DNA of 64,000 nt, from assembly GCF_001514195.1 (NCBI RefSeq), contig NZ_KQ948742.1, forward strand, positions 269,812 to 333,811, given 5' to 3'. Numbering within the stretch: position 1 is the first letter of the stretch; every line of letters begins with the position of its first letter. Under the pieces are notes generated by a model. It ran no database searches, was not told the DNA's origin, and worked only from the letters and a program-made list of their open reading frames with translations. The DNA comes from Streptomyces griseorubiginosus. GTDB taxonomy: Bacteria > Actinomycetota > Actinomycetes > Streptomycetales > Streptomycetaceae. Positions 8,247 through 16,306 of this stretch are shown here, in pieces. The position numbers and the translations under genes were made by a program.

Positions 8247-9182
8247 GTGACCGCGTACGAGCCCCCGGACGCCCAGGACCCCCAGGGCACACCGGGCACC
8301 CCCGGGACCGCAGCCGCGTACGACGTGGTCGTGCTCGCCGGGGGCGCCGCCCGGCGGCTCGGCGGCGCCGACAAGCCCGGTGTGCGGGTGGGCGGACGGG
8401 CCCTGCTCGACCGGGTCCTCGCCGCGTGCGCCGACGCCCGCACCACCGTCGTCGTCGCCGATCCCCGCCCCACGGTCCGGGAGATCACCTGGGCCCGCGA
8501 GGACCCGCCCGGCGGCGGCCCGCTGGCCGCCCTGGACGCCGGTCTGCGGCACACCAGCGCCCGGTACGTCCTGGTGCTCTCCGCGGACCTGCCCTTCCTC
8601 CAGGAGGGCACCGTCCGGCTGCTGCTGACCGTCCTGCGCACGGGCGGCGCCGACGGCGTGCTGCTCACCGACGCCGACGGCCGCGACCAGCCGCTGGTGG
8701 CGGCGTACCGCGCACCCTCGCTGCGCCATGAACTCGCCGCGCTCACCAAGGAGCACGGCACCCTCGCCGGCCTCCCCCTGCGCCGGCTCACCGGCGCGCT
8801 CGACCTCACCCGTGTCCCCGACCCCGTCGCGTCCTTCGACTGCGACACCTGGGACGACATCGCCACCGCCAGGGCACGCATCAGGGAGCATGAGCACGTG
8901 TTGGATGAATGGATTTCCGCAGTCAAGGACGAGCTGGGCATCGACCTCGACGTCGACACCGGGGTGCTGCTCGACCTCGCCAGGGACGCCGCGCACGGCG
9001 TGGCCAGGCCCGCGGCCCCGCTGACCACCTTCCTCGTCGGCTACGCGGCCGCACAGGCGGGCGGTGACCCCGAAGCGGTCGCCGAGGCCTCCCGCAAGGC
9101 CGCCGCCCTGGCCCTGCGCTGGGCCGAGGAGGCCGAAAAGGACACCGACGCCGCCCCCGACTCCCGCCCGGACGCCGGATGA
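8247..9182 (+). CDS. MobA-like NTP transferase fused to a DUF6457 domain
   Basis: 311 aa in two parts. Residues about 25-205 are a MobA/NTP_transf_3 nucleotidyltransferase: loop LAGGAARRLGGADKPGVRVG (the LAGGxSxRMGxDK family signature, with Ala and Arg-Leu variants), LSADLPFLQEGTVR and QPLVAAYR. MobA links GMP to molybdopterin, so a molybdenum cofactor role is likely, supported by moeA immediately downstream. The C-terminal 85 residues (LDEWISAVKDELGIDLDVDT onward) match the helical DUF6457 domain, often fused or adjacent to MobA in actinobacteria. The start is GTG. Its stop overlaps the moeA start (ATGA). The exact nucleotide used is not determinable here. Confidence 0.8.
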   Translation: MTAYEPPDAQDPQGTPGTPGTAAAYDVVVLAGGAARRLGGADKPGVRVGGRALLDRVLAACADARTTVVVADPRPTVREITWAREDPPGGGPLAALDAGLRHTSARYVLVLSADLPFLQEGTVRLLLTVLRTGGADGVLLTDADGRDQPLVAAYRAPSLRHELAALTKEHGTLAGLPLRRLTGALDLTRVPDPVASFDCDTWDDIATARARIREHEHVLDEWISAVKDELGIDLDVDTGVLLDLARDAAHGVARPAAPLTTFLVGYAAAQAGGDPEAVAEASRKAAALALRWAEEAEKDTDAAPDSRPDAG

Positions 9183-10609
9183 CCGCCCGGTCCCTGCACA
9201 CCGGAGAGAACACCGGGCCCGCCGAGGACGCCGACGAGCTCGACGTCGAGGAGGCGCTGGCCCTCGTGAGGAACGACCACGACCGCGCCCCGGGCGACCA
9301 CCCGCACGCGCCGGGCGGCACCTCCGCCGGGCACGGACCGCGGCACTCCACGGGACACGTGGACCGCCCGCCGACCGCACACCGCCCCGACGCCCACCAC
9401 AAGGCCACCCCGTGGCCCGAGGCCCGCGCCGACGCCGCCCGGGCCGCCCGCGCGGTCACCCGTGGCGCCCGCCGCGCCCCCGTGTCCGTACGGCTCGACG
9501 ACGCCCTCGGCCTCACCCTGGCCGCCCCCCTCGACGCCCTCACCGACCTCCCCTCCTTCGACACCTCCGCCATGGACGGCTGGGCGGTCTCCGGACCCGG
9601 CCCCTGGTCCGTCCGGGACGAGGGAGTCCTGGCCGGACACGCCGAGCCGGCCCCGCTGGCCGACGGCGAGGCGGCCCGGATCGCCACCGGCGCCCGCATC
9701 CCGGCGGACACCACCGGCGTCCTGCGCAGCGAGCACGGGCAGCTGGACGAGAAGGGCCGGCTGCACGCGACCCGCGAGGTGACGCACGGGCAGGACATCC
9801 GCCCGCGCGGCCAGGAGTGCCGCAGCGGCGACCAGCTCCTGCCTCCTGGCACCCTCGTCACCCCGGCCGTCCTGGGCCTGGCCGCGGCCGCCGGCTACGA
9901 CACCCTCACCGCCGTTCCCCGCCCCCGCGTCGACGTCCTCGTCCTCGGCGACGAGCTGCTCACCGAGGGCACCCCGCGGGGCGGCCTGATCCGGGACGCC
10001 CTCGGCCCGATGCTGCCGCCCTGGCTGCGTGCGCTCGGCGCCGAGGTGACCGCCGTACGGCGGCTCGGCGACTCCGCAAAGGCCCTGCACCAGGCGGTCA
10101 GCGGTTCCACGGCCGACGTGATCGTCACGACCGGCGGCACCGCGGCCGGCCCTGTCGACCATGTCCACCCCACCCTGGAGCGCATCGGCGCAGAGCTCCT
10201 GGTCGACGGGGTGAAGGTGCGTCCGGGCCACCCCATGCTGCTGGCCCGCACCAAGGAGAACCAGCACCTCGTCGGGCTACCCGGCAACCCCCTGGCGGCC
10301 GTCTCCGGCCTGCTCACGCTCGCCGAGCCGCTGCTGCGCACCCTGGCCGCCCGGCCGGCCCCGGAGCCGTACACGCTGCCCCTGCGGGACGAGGCGCACG
10401 GCCACCCGTACGACACCCGGCTCGTGCCGGTCGTCCTGCGCGGCGACAGTGCCGTGCCGCTGCACTACAACGGTCCGGCCATGCTGCGGGGCATCGCGGC
10501 CGCCGACGCCCTGGCCGTCGTACCGCCCGGGGGCGCGCGGGCGGGGCAGGAGGCCGAACTGCTCGATCTGCCCTGGGCGTCCGCCGGAATCGGGGTGTGT
10601 TTCACGTGA
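9179..10609 (+). CDS. moeA: MoeA, molybdopterin molybdotransferase
   Basis: 476 aa. MoeA inserts molybdate into adenylated molybdopterin. Seen: LPSFDTSAMDGWAV (the MoeA N-terminal signature), IATGARIPADTTGVLRSEHG, the MoCF-binding block VLVLGDELLTEG...VIVTTGGTAAG...VRPGHPM, the substrate loop LVGLPGNPLAAVSGLLTL and a C-terminal domain IV. The first 80 or so residues (acidic start DELDVEEALAL then a His/Pro-rich stretch) are longer than in E. coli MoeA. It overlaps the MobA-like gene by four bases. Its last codons overlap the potassium channel start, and a perfect parS site spans that junction, so the moeA stop codon is itself part of parS. Confidence 0.9.
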   Translation: MTARSLHTGENTGPAEDADELDVEEALALVRNDHDRAPGDHPHAPGGTSAGHGPRHSTGHVDRPPTAHRPDAHHKATPWPEARADAARAARAVTRGARRAPVSVRLDDALGLTLAAPLDALTDLPSFDTSAMDGWAVSGPGPWSVRDEGVLAGHAEPAPLADGEAARIATGARIPADTTGVLRSEHGQLDEKGRLHATREVTHGQDIRPRGQECRSGDQLLPPGTLVTPAVLGLAAAAGYDTLTAVPRPRVDVLVLGDELLTEGTPRGGLIRDALGPMLPPWLRALGAEVTAVRRLGDSAKALHQAVSGSTADVIVTTGGTAAGPVDHVHPTLERIGAELLVDGVKVRPGHPMLLARTKENQHLVGLPGNPLAAVSGLLTLAEPLLRTLAARPAPEPYTLPLRDEAHGHPYDTRLVPVVLRGDSAVPLHYNGPAMLRGIAAADALAVVPPGGARAGQEAELLDLPWASAGIGVCFT

Positions 10610-11712
10610 AACTTCCGGGCCATGACGCCATCGCCCGCCAGGCGGACGAGCATCTCGTGACCCACAAGGTGAAGTTGCCGCGGAAGGTGGTGGAGCATCC
10701 GTTCCGCCAGGTCGCCAAGCGGGTGCTGATGGCCCTGCTGGTACTCGCGGCGACGGCCCTGATCGTCTACCTCGACCGCGACGGCTACAACGACAACTCC
10801 GACCGGTCCGTCGACTTCCTCGACTCCTGGTACTACGCGACCGTCACGCTCTCCACGACCGGATACGGCGACATCACCCCGGTCAGCGACGCCGCCCGGC
10901 TCACCAACATCTTCGTCATCACGCCCCTGCGGGTGCTGTTCCTGATCATCCTGGTCGGCACCACGCTGGAGGTTCTCACCGAACGCACCCGGGAGGCATG
11001 GCGACTCGACCGCTGGAGGTCCACCTTGCGCGACCACACCGTAGTGATCGGCTTCGGAACCAAGGGGCGTTCCGCGATCCAGACCGTCTGCGCGACGGGC
11101 CTGAAGAAGGAGCAGGTCGTGGTGGTCGACCCCAGCGGCAAGGCCATCGAGGCCGCGACCGCCGAGGGCTACGCCGGGGTCATAGGGGACGCGACCCGCA
11201 GCGAGGTGCTGAAACGGGCCGAGGTGCACAAGGCCCGGAAGATCATCATCGCCACCCAGCGGGACGACACGGCGGTCCTGGTGACGCTGACGGCCCGGCA
11301 GCTCAACAAGGCCGCGAAGATCGTGGCCGCGGTGCGCGAGGAGGAGAACGCGCCGCTGCTCAAGCAGTCCGGGGCCGACGCGGTCATCACCAGCGCCAGC
11401 GCGGCCGGCCGGCTCCTCGGTCTGTCGGTGCTCAGTCCCGCGGCCGGCATGGTGATGGAGGACCTGATCCATCAGGGCAGCGGGCTCGACATCGTGGAAC
11501 GGCCGGTCATAAAGGCCGAGGTGGGCCGGACCCCACGGCACACGGACGACCTGGTGGTGAGCGTGTTGCGCGGGCACCGGGTGCTCGGTTACGACGATCC
11601 GGCCGTCGGGACGCTGGAACTGACGGACCGGCTGATCACCATCGTGCGGGTGTCGCCGGGAGCCCAGGTGACCCCCGACGCGCGCCCGCTGCCCCCGATG
11701 CCGTCCAGCTGA
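10597..11712 (+). CDS. Two-TM potassium channel with cytoplasmic RCK (TrkA) domains, MthK-like
   Basis: 371 aa. After a basic N-terminus come TM1 (VLMALLVLAATALIVYL, about residues 40-58), a pore helix with the selectivity filter TLSTTGYGDITPV, and TM2 (NIFVITPLRVLFLIILVGTTL). Then follow RCK-N with the dinucleotide motif VVIGFGTKGRSAIQ and a C-terminal RCK/TrkA-C domain. It is a membrane potassium conductance gated by an intracellular ligand or nucleotide. Two GTG starts are possible (10597 and 10606). Both lie inside or beside parS and neither has a strong ribosome site, so the start is uncertain by three residues. It overlaps moeA by about 13 bases. The family call is firm; gating ligand unknown. 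Confidence 0.85.
   Translation: MFHVKLPGHDAIARQADEHLVTHKVKLPRKVVEHPFRQVAKRVLMALLVLAATALIVYLDRDGYNDNSDRSVDFLDSWYYATVTLSTTGYGDITPVSDAARLTNIFVITPLRVLFLIILVGTTLEVLTERTREAWRLDRWRSTLRDHTVVIGFGTKGRSAIQTVCATGLKKEQVVVVDPSGKAIEAATAEGYAGVIGDATRSEVLKRAEVHKARKIIIATQRDDTAVLVTLTARQLNKAAKIVAAVREEENAPLLKQSGADAVITSASAAGRLLGLSVLSPAAGMVMEDLIHQGSGLDIVERPVIKAEVGRTPRHTDDLVVSVLRGHRVLGYDDPAVGTLELTDRLITIVRVSPGAQVTPDARPLPPMPSS
10599..10612. other. parS site 1 (ParB-binding, perfect)
   Basis: GTTTCACGTGAAAC, identical to the 14-bp Streptomyces parS consensus. It lies across the moeA stop and the potassium channel start. Together with the site at 45473 it indicates an origin-proximal location. ParB bound here would organise the chromosome for ParA-driven segregation during sporulation. 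Confidence 0.9.
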
Positions 11713-11760
11713 TCACCGGAGGTCGGGCCTTCGATCCGATCACCGGAGATCGAGGCTTTC
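11711..11760. repeat. Tandem duplication after the potassium channel stop codon
   Basis: GATCACCGGAGGTCGGGCCTTC (11711-11732) and a second copy beginning GATCACCGGAGATCGAGG (11738-11760), about 85% identical with a 27-bp period. The first copy starts one base after the G-A of the channel stop TGA begins (TGA 11710-11712). The second runs up to the 3' end of the convergent ABC permease gene. Confidence 0.65.
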
Positions 11761-11767
11761 GGGCTGG

Positions 11768-12625
11768 TCACTTGCGGTTGTACAGGCGCATGGTGACCGG
11801 CCCGAAGACCGCGACGAACAGGCCCGCCCACCCCAGCGACCAGGCGATCTCGTCGGCGGGCCAGTCGCCCGCCATCAGTTCGCGCACCGCCGAGGACAGA
11901 TGGGTGATGGGGCTGTTGTTGACGAACGCCTGGAGCCAGCCCGGCATGGTCCTCGGGTCGACGAAGACGTTGGACAGGAAGGTCAGCGGGAAGATCACCA
12001 TCATGCTGACGCCCATCACCGACTTCTCGGTGCGCAGCAGCAGCCCGAACATCGTCCAGATCCACGAGAACGCGAACGAGAAGACGACGAGCAGCGCGAT
12101 CCCGGCGAGCACACCGCCGACCCCGCCGTCCGGGCGGTAGCCCAGGATCACGCCCACGGTGAGCATCACCACCGACGCGATGGTGTAGCGCAGGGCGTCG
12201 CCGAGGAGATAGCCGACCATCGTCGACGGCCGCCAGATGGGCAGCGAGCGGAACCGGTCGAAGACACCCTTCTCGATGTCGGTGTTGACCGAGACACCGG
12301 TGTACATCGTGATCATCACGACCGACATGACGAGGATGCCGGGCAGCAGGAACTGGATGTACTCCTTCGGGGAGCCGGCCAGAGCGCCCCCGAACAGGTA
12401 CGTGTACATCAGCACCATCATGATCGGGAACGCCGTGACGTCGAAGAGCTGCTCCGGCACGTGCTTGATCTTGAGGATCGCCCGCCAGCCGAAGGTCAGC
12501 GAGGCCGACAGCGCGCTCGGGCGAGGCGGCCGCTCCCCGGTGACCAGCAGCGCGGCCAGCGACTCGGCGCTGACGGGTGCCAGGTCCTTCGCCGCCCTGT
12601 CGTGAGGCTGGGTCACGGTGCTCAT
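11768..12625 (-). CDS. ABC-2 type transporter permease, DrrB-like
   Basis: 285-aa integral membrane permease of the daunorubicin-resistance (DrrB/ABC-2) type. After a soluble N-terminus of about 75 residues come six hydrophobic segments, among them FPIMMVLMYTYLFGGAL, QFLLPGILVMSVVMITMYTG, LGDALRYTIASVVMLTVGVI and GIALLVVFSFAFSWIWTMFG. The ABC-2 signature region NTDIEKGVFDRFRSLPIWRP is clear. The start overlaps the stop of the upstream ATPase gene by four bases, so both subunits are co-translated. It is probably an exporter of lipophilic drugs or lipids; the substrate cannot be read from sequence. Confidence 0.87.
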   Translation of the reverse strand: MSTVTQPHDRAAKDLAPVSAESLAALLVTGERPPRPSALSASLTFGWRAILKIKHVPEQLFDVTAFPIMMVLMYTYLFGGALAGSPKEYIQFLLPGILVMSVVMITMYTGVSVNTDIEKGVFDRFRSLPIWRPSTMVGYLLGDALRYTIASVVMLTVGVILGYRPDGGVGGVLAGIALLVVFSFAFSWIWTMFGLLLRTEKSVMGVSMMVIFPLTFLSNVFVDPRTMPGWLQAFVNNSPITHLSSAVRELMAGDWPADEIAWSLGWAGLFVAVFGPVTMRLYNRK

Positions 12626-13629
12626 GCCGCCATCTCCTCGGCGTCGGTGTCGTCGGTGTCATCGGTGGGGTGTCCGGTGAGGGCGAGGAACACCTCGTCC
12701 AGGCTGGGCTGGCCCAGCGAGAAGTTGTCGACGGTGATGCCAGTGCGGGCCAGTTCCGCCAGGGCCCGCGAGGCCTGCTCGGCGGCCGTGTCGCCGGTCG
12801 CCGAGCCGAGCCGGGCCGACAGCGCGACCGGGTCCGGTTCCAGTTGCACCCGGGCATCCAGGGACCGCCGTAGGATCTCCGCCGCCTCGGGGCGACGGCC
12901 GCTGTCGCGCAGGCGCAGATGGACGGTCCCGGCGCCCACGGACGCCTTCAGCTCGCCCTTGGTGCCCTCGGCGATCACCTTGCCGTGGTCGATCACGGCG
13001 ATCCGGGAGGCCAGCTGGTCGGCCTCGTCCAGGTACTGCGTGGTCAGCAGGACGGTGGTGCCCTGGGCGACGACCGCGCGCACGATGTCCCAGACCTGGT
13101 TGCGGGAGCGCGGGTCGAGCCCGGTGGTGGGCTCGTCGAGGAAGAGCAGGTCAGGGGTGTTGAGGATGGACGCGGCGATGTCGATACGGCGCCGCATGCC
13201 GCCCGAGTAGTGCTTGACCTGCCTGGCCGCGGCCTCCGACAGCCCGAACGCCTCCAGGAGCCGGCCGGCGCGCTCACGGGCGGCCTTCTTGTGGTGGCCG
13301 AGGAGACGGCCCAGCAGGACCAGGTTCTCGGTGCCGGTGAGGTCCTCGTCGACGGAGGCGTACTGGCCGGTGAGACTGACCCGGCCGCGGACCTCGTCGG
13401 CCTCGCGGACGACGTCGTGACCGAAGACATGGGCCTCGCCGCCGTCCGGCCGCAGCAGGGTGGCGAGCATCTTCACGGTGGTGGTCTTGCCGGCGCCGTT
13501 CGGGCCGAGGACGCCGTAGACCGTGCCGGCCGGCACCGCCAGGTCGACCCCGTCGACGGCCCTGGTCTCACCGAACGTCTTCACGAGGCCCGCGGTCTCG
13601 ATCGCCAGGGCTGACGTGTGCTGGCTCAT
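12622..13629 (-). CDS. ABC transporter ATP-binding protein, DrrA-like
   Basis: 335 aa. All nucleotide-binding motifs are present: Walker A GPNGAGKTTTVK (residues about 40-51), Q-loop SLTGQYASVDEDLTG, signature YSGGMRRRIDIA, Walker B DLLFLDEPTTGLDP and switch His in VLLTTQYLDEADQL (here a Gln-Tyr variant). A C-terminal extension with GTVHLRLRDSGRR and VDNFSLGQPSLDEVFLALTG is characteristic of DrrA subunits. The ribosome site AAGGAA precedes the ATG. It is the first gene of a two-gene exporter operon with the permease at 11768. It lies divergently from the quinone oxidoreductase, with no repressor gene beside it. Confidence 0.9.
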   Translation of the reverse strand: MSQHTSALAIETAGLVKTFGETRAVDGVDLAVPAGTVYGVLGPNGAGKTTTVKMLATLLRPDGGEAHVFGHDVVREADEVRGRVSLTGQYASVDEDLTGTENLVLLGRLLGHHKKAARERAGRLLEAFGLSEAAARQVKHYSGGMRRRIDIAASILNTPDLLFLDEPTTGLDPRSRNQVWDIVRAVVAQGTTVLLTTQYLDEADQLASRIAVIDHGKVIAEGTKGELKASVGAGTVHLRLRDSGRRPEAAEILRRSLDARVQLEPDPVALSARLGSATGDTAAEQASRALAELARTGITVDNFSLGQPSLDEVFLALTGHPTDDTDDTDAEEMAA

Positions 13630-13788
13630 GGGCGGGTTCCTTCCGCGTGCTTGGGCTACGCATGGGGAGACCTTTGCCGTCGCGCGAACTCATCGGTGAC
13701 GCACGGGGTTTTTCGGAGCGGGCGCCATCCGGGTGCCGGGGAGGGTGGTCGGGCGGGTGCGGCGCCGCGTGCGGGTAGCGTCGGTGTC

Positions 13789-14769
13789 ATGTATGCGATC
13801 ACGATTCCTGAACCCGGTGGGCCCGAGGCGCTGGTCTGGGACGAGGTGGCGGATCCTGTGGCCGGTGAGGGCGAGGTCCTGGTCGACGTCGTCGCCGGGG
13901 CCGTCAACCGTGCCGACATCCTCCAGCGCCAGGGCTTCTACGACCCGCCGCCCGGTGCCTCCCCCTACCCCGGTCTGGAGTGTTCCGGGCGGATCGCCGC
14001 GCTCGGCCCCGGGGTCTCCGGCTGGGCCGTCGGCGACGAGGTGTGCGCACTGCTCGGGGGCGGCGGCTACGCCGAGAAGGTCGCCGTACCGGCCGGGCAG
14101 CTGCTGCCGGTGCCCAAGGGCCTCGACGTGACGCGGGCGGCCGCGCTGCCCGAGGTGGTCTGCACGGTCTGGTCGAACGTGTTCATGGTCGCCCACCTGC
14201 GCCCCGGCGAGACGCTCCTCGTGCACGGCGGCTCCAGCGGCATCGGCACGATGGCGATCCAGCTCGCGAAGGCCGTGGGCGCCAAGGTCGCGGTGACGGC
14301 GGGCACGCGGGCCAAGCTGGACCGCTGTGCCGAGCTCGGCGCGGACATCCTGATCAACTACCGGGAGCAGGACTTCGTCGAGGAGATCAAGAAGGCGACC
14401 GACGGTGCCGGGGCGGACGTCATCCTCGACAACATGGGCGCCAAGTACCTCGACCGCAACATCCAGGCGCTCGCCGTCAACGGGCGGCTCGCGATCATCG
14501 GCATGCAGGGCGGCGTCAAGGGCGAACTGAACATCGCCGCGCTGCTCAACAAGCGGGCCGCGATCAGCGCGACCTCGCTGCGGGCCCGGCCGACGTCCGA
14601 GAAGACGGCGATCGTGGCGGCCGTGCGGGAGCATGTGTGGCCGCTGCTGGACGCCGGGCACGTGCGTCCCGTCGTCGACCGGGAAGTGCCGATGAGCGAC
14701 GCGGCCGCCGCGCACCGGGTCGTCGAGGAGAGCGGCCACATCGGCAAGGTCCTGCTGGTCACGCCCTGA
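13789..14769 (+). CDS. NAD(P)H quinone oxidoreductase, PIG3/zeta-crystallin-like
   Basis: 326-aa medium-chain dehydrogenase/reductase without the structural zinc cysteines. Seen: N-terminal MYAITIPEPGGPEALVW, the PIG3-type block RQGFYDPPPGASPYPGLECSG, the Rossmann motif LVHGGSSGIGTMAIQLAKAVGAKV and the C-terminal RPVVDREVPMSDAAAAHRVVEESGHIGKVLL. It is expected to be a cytosolic NADPH-dependent reductase of quinones or enones. The ATG is chosen because it begins the conserved fold; the frame is open further upstream only through GC bias. The 3' end is followed by two further copies of its own last codons and stop (14785-14836). Confidence 0.85.
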   Translation: MYAITIPEPGGPEALVWDEVADPVAGEGEVLVDVVAGAVNRADILQRQGFYDPPPGASPYPGLECSGRIAALGPGVSGWAVGDEVCALLGGGGYAEKVAVPAGQLLPVPKGLDVTRAAALPEVVCTVWSNVFMVAHLRPGETLLVHGGSSGIGTMAIQLAKAVGAKVAVTAGTRAKLDRCAELGADILINYREQDFVEEIKKATDGAGADVILDNMGAKYLDRNIQALAVNGRLAIIGMQGGVKGELNIAALLNKRAAISATSLRARPTSEKTAIVAAVREHVWPLLDAGHVRPVVDREVPMSDAAAAHRVVEESGHIGKVLLVTP

Positions 14770-14836
14770 CCTCAGGTCCCCTCGTCACGCCCTGACCGCA
14801 GACCCCCTCCTCATGTCCTGACCGCCGGTCCTAACC
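14759..14836 (+). repeat. Three 26-bp tandem units copying the oxidoreductase stop region
   Basis: Units 14759-14784, 14785-14810 and 14811-14836, each beginning TCA(C/T)G(C/T)CCTGACC. The first contains the end of the coding sequence and its TGA. With a 26-bp period the three TGAs lie in three different frames. The last unit reaches the stop codon of the convergent gene at 14831. Confidence 0.8.
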
Positions 14837-15562
14837 CCGGCGCAGCCGCAGGGCGAACAGGGCGAGGCCGATCCCCAGGCCGATCAGTACCAGCCCGGTG
14901 CCGAGCGGCAGGATGAACACCTTGGCCGCGGTCTGTGCCGCACCCCGCGGCGCGGCCGCGGCGGCGGTCGCGCGCGGCGGCTCCGACACGGCGGTGAGGT
15001 CACCGTCATCGGTGGCGCTTCCCGTGGAGTCGGTGCTGTTTCCGGTGGAGTCGGTGCCGTCCCCCGTCGCGTCGGTGGCGTCGTCGTCCTCCGGTGGCGG
15101 CTCCTCACGCCGCCCGGGCCGCTCCCGCCCCTCGCCGGCCCGGCTGCCGGCGCGGGAGGGGGTGGCGGCGGACGGGGCGGGCGCGAGGGAGGGCGAGGGG
15201 GAGGCCCGGTGGGGGCCGTGGGCCTGTGCGGAGTCGGCGGGGTGTGAGGGGGTCGGGCTGTTCCTCGGCTCGTGTTCCGCGAGCGGGGCAGACGCCGGGT
15301 GCGAGGGGGAGGCGCTCGGGCTGGGCCCAGCCGTGCCCGGCGCCCGCCGATGAGTTGGTCCGTGCGTGGGCGCGGAGAGCCGCAGGGGCGGCAGCGGCCG
15401 CTGCAAGACGCCCGGCGAGGTCGCGCCGACGGCCGACAGCAGGGGCCGGGGCCCGGCGTCGTACGGCTGGATCGTGCCCGTGGGCCATCCCCCGGACGGC
15501 AGGACGGCCGTGCTCGACCCCACCACGAGCGCCAGTACCGTCGCGTGCAGCCAGGGAGTCAC
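14831..15562 (-). CDS. Pro/Ser/Thr-rich membrane-anchored protein of unknown function
   Basis: 243 aa, not recognised. It has an N-terminal signal-like segment (MTPWLHATVLALVVGSSTAV), a long Pro/Ser/Ala/His-rich central region (residues about 60-170), an acidic Thr/Gly/Asp run with DSTGNSTDSTGSATDDGD, and one C-terminal membrane helix (FILPLGTGLVLIGLGIGLALFAL) followed by RLRRG. The layout suggests an extracytoplasmic stalk anchored at its C-terminus. It sits between the oxidoreductase and bpa and is transcribed alone toward the former. The long disordered part is encoded by strongly GC-biased codons as expected for a real gene of this genome. Confidence 0.7.
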   Translation of the reverse strand: MTPWLHATVLALVVGSSTAVLPSGGWPTGTIQPYDAGPRPLLSAVGATSPGVLQRPLPPLRLSAPTHGPTHRRAPGTAGPSPSASPSHPASAPLAEHEPRNSPTPSHPADSAQAHGPHRASPSPSLAPAPSAATPSRAGSRAGEGRERPGRREEPPPEDDDATDATGDGTDSTGNSTDSTGSATDDGDLTAVSEPPRATAAAAAPRGAAQTAAKVFILPLGTGLVLIGLGIGLALFALRLRRG

Positions 15563-15698
15563 GGGACAAGACTGGCATTCAGGTCACCGACCGGCATTCC
15601 GGGAGAGGCGCAGGTGTGGATCCGCAGCCGGAACGGTGGATCAGCCCGCACCGGGGGCACCCCACCGGTGAGAGGTACGGGTGCGAGAGAATGGCCGC

Positions 15699-16241
15699 AT
15701 GGAGATGCCGAGGAACGAAGGTTCGCCGGAAAGCCCCCAGATCCTGGTCGTGGGTCAGGACGGGATGGCACTGGGCGGCGGGGGTGACGACGACTCCCGC
15801 GAGGTTCCGGTCACGGAGATGGTCGAGCAGCCCGCGAAGGTCATGCGGATCGGCAGCATGATCAAGCAGCTGCTCGAAGAGGTGCGCGCGGCTCCCCTCG
15901 ACGAGGCCAGCCGGGCCCGCCTCAAGGAGATCCATTCCAGCTCGGTCAAGGAGCTGGAGGACGGTCTGGCCCCGGAGCTCGTGGAGGAGCTGGAGCGGCT
16001 CTCCCTGCCCTTCAACGAGGACGCGACCCCGAGCGACGCGGAACTGCGCATCGCGCAGGCCCAGTTGGTGGGCTGGCTGGAGGGCCTCTTCCACGGGATC
16101 CAGACCACCCTGTTCGCCCAGCAGATGGCCGCGCGGGCCCAGCTGGAGTCGATGCGCCGCGCTCTCCCGCCGGGCGTCGGCGGCCACGAGGAGGGCGGTG
16201 ACCCGCGCGCGGGCGGCCGCTCGGGCGGACCGTACCTGTAG
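15699..16241 (+). CDS. bpa: Bpa/PafE-like bacterial proteasome activator
   Basis: 180 aa. Bpa forms an ATP-independent dodecameric ring that docks on the 20S proteasome and feeds it unfolded substrates. Seen: an N-terminal tail MEMPRNEGSPESPQILVVGQ, the helical core starting EMVEQPAKVMRIGSMIKQLL and continuing RLKEIHSSSVKELEDGLAPE and LVGWLEGLFHGIQTTLFAQQ, then a flexible tail ending GGPYL. The terminal PYL resembles the GQYL (HbYX-like) motif that known Bpa proteins insert into the proteasome ring. The ATG at 15699 is preferred over an upstream GTG because GAGAG lies at the right distance. A 19-bp segment containing the final codons and stop is duplicated directly downstream. Confidence 0.88.
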   Translation: MEMPRNEGSPESPQILVVGQDGMALGGGGDDDSREVPVTEMVEQPAKVMRIGSMIKQLLEEVRAAPLDEASRARLKEIHSSSVKELEDGLAPELVEELERLSLPFNEDATPSDAELRIAQAQLVGWLEGLFHGIQTTLFAQQMAARAQLESMRRALPPGVGGHEEGGDPRAGGRSGGPYL

Positions 16242-16262
16242 CCGCGGACCGTACCCGTAGAC
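16225..16262 (+). repeat. 19-bp tandem duplication of the bpa 3' end and stop codon
   Basis: GCGGACCGTACCTGTAGCC (16225-16243) is followed at once by GCGGACCGTACCCGTAGAC (16244-16262), 17 of 19 bases identical. The first copy encodes the C-terminal GPYL motif and the TAG stop. The second carries another TAG in a different frame. Confidence 0.85.
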
Positions 16263-16273
16263 GTCGTACGACC

Positions 16274-16306
16274 AAGGGGCCCGGCAGCGTCGGCTGCCGG
16301 GCCCTT
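16274..16306 (+). terminator. Rho-independent-type terminator after bpa
   Basis: Stem AAGGGGCCCGGCAGC pairing with GCTGCCGGGCCCTT around a four-base loop, with one bulged base, 33 bp after the bpa stop. The hairpin is strong but has only a short T-rich tail, as usual in Streptomyces. Confidence 0.8.

Noticed and set aside
14831..14950. LPLGTG in the C-terminal segment of the Pro/Ser-rich membrane protein as a sortase signal
   Set aside because: The spacing is LPxGTG rather than LPxTG or LAxTG, and the motif lies inside the hydrophobic helix, so a plain membrane anchor is more likely.
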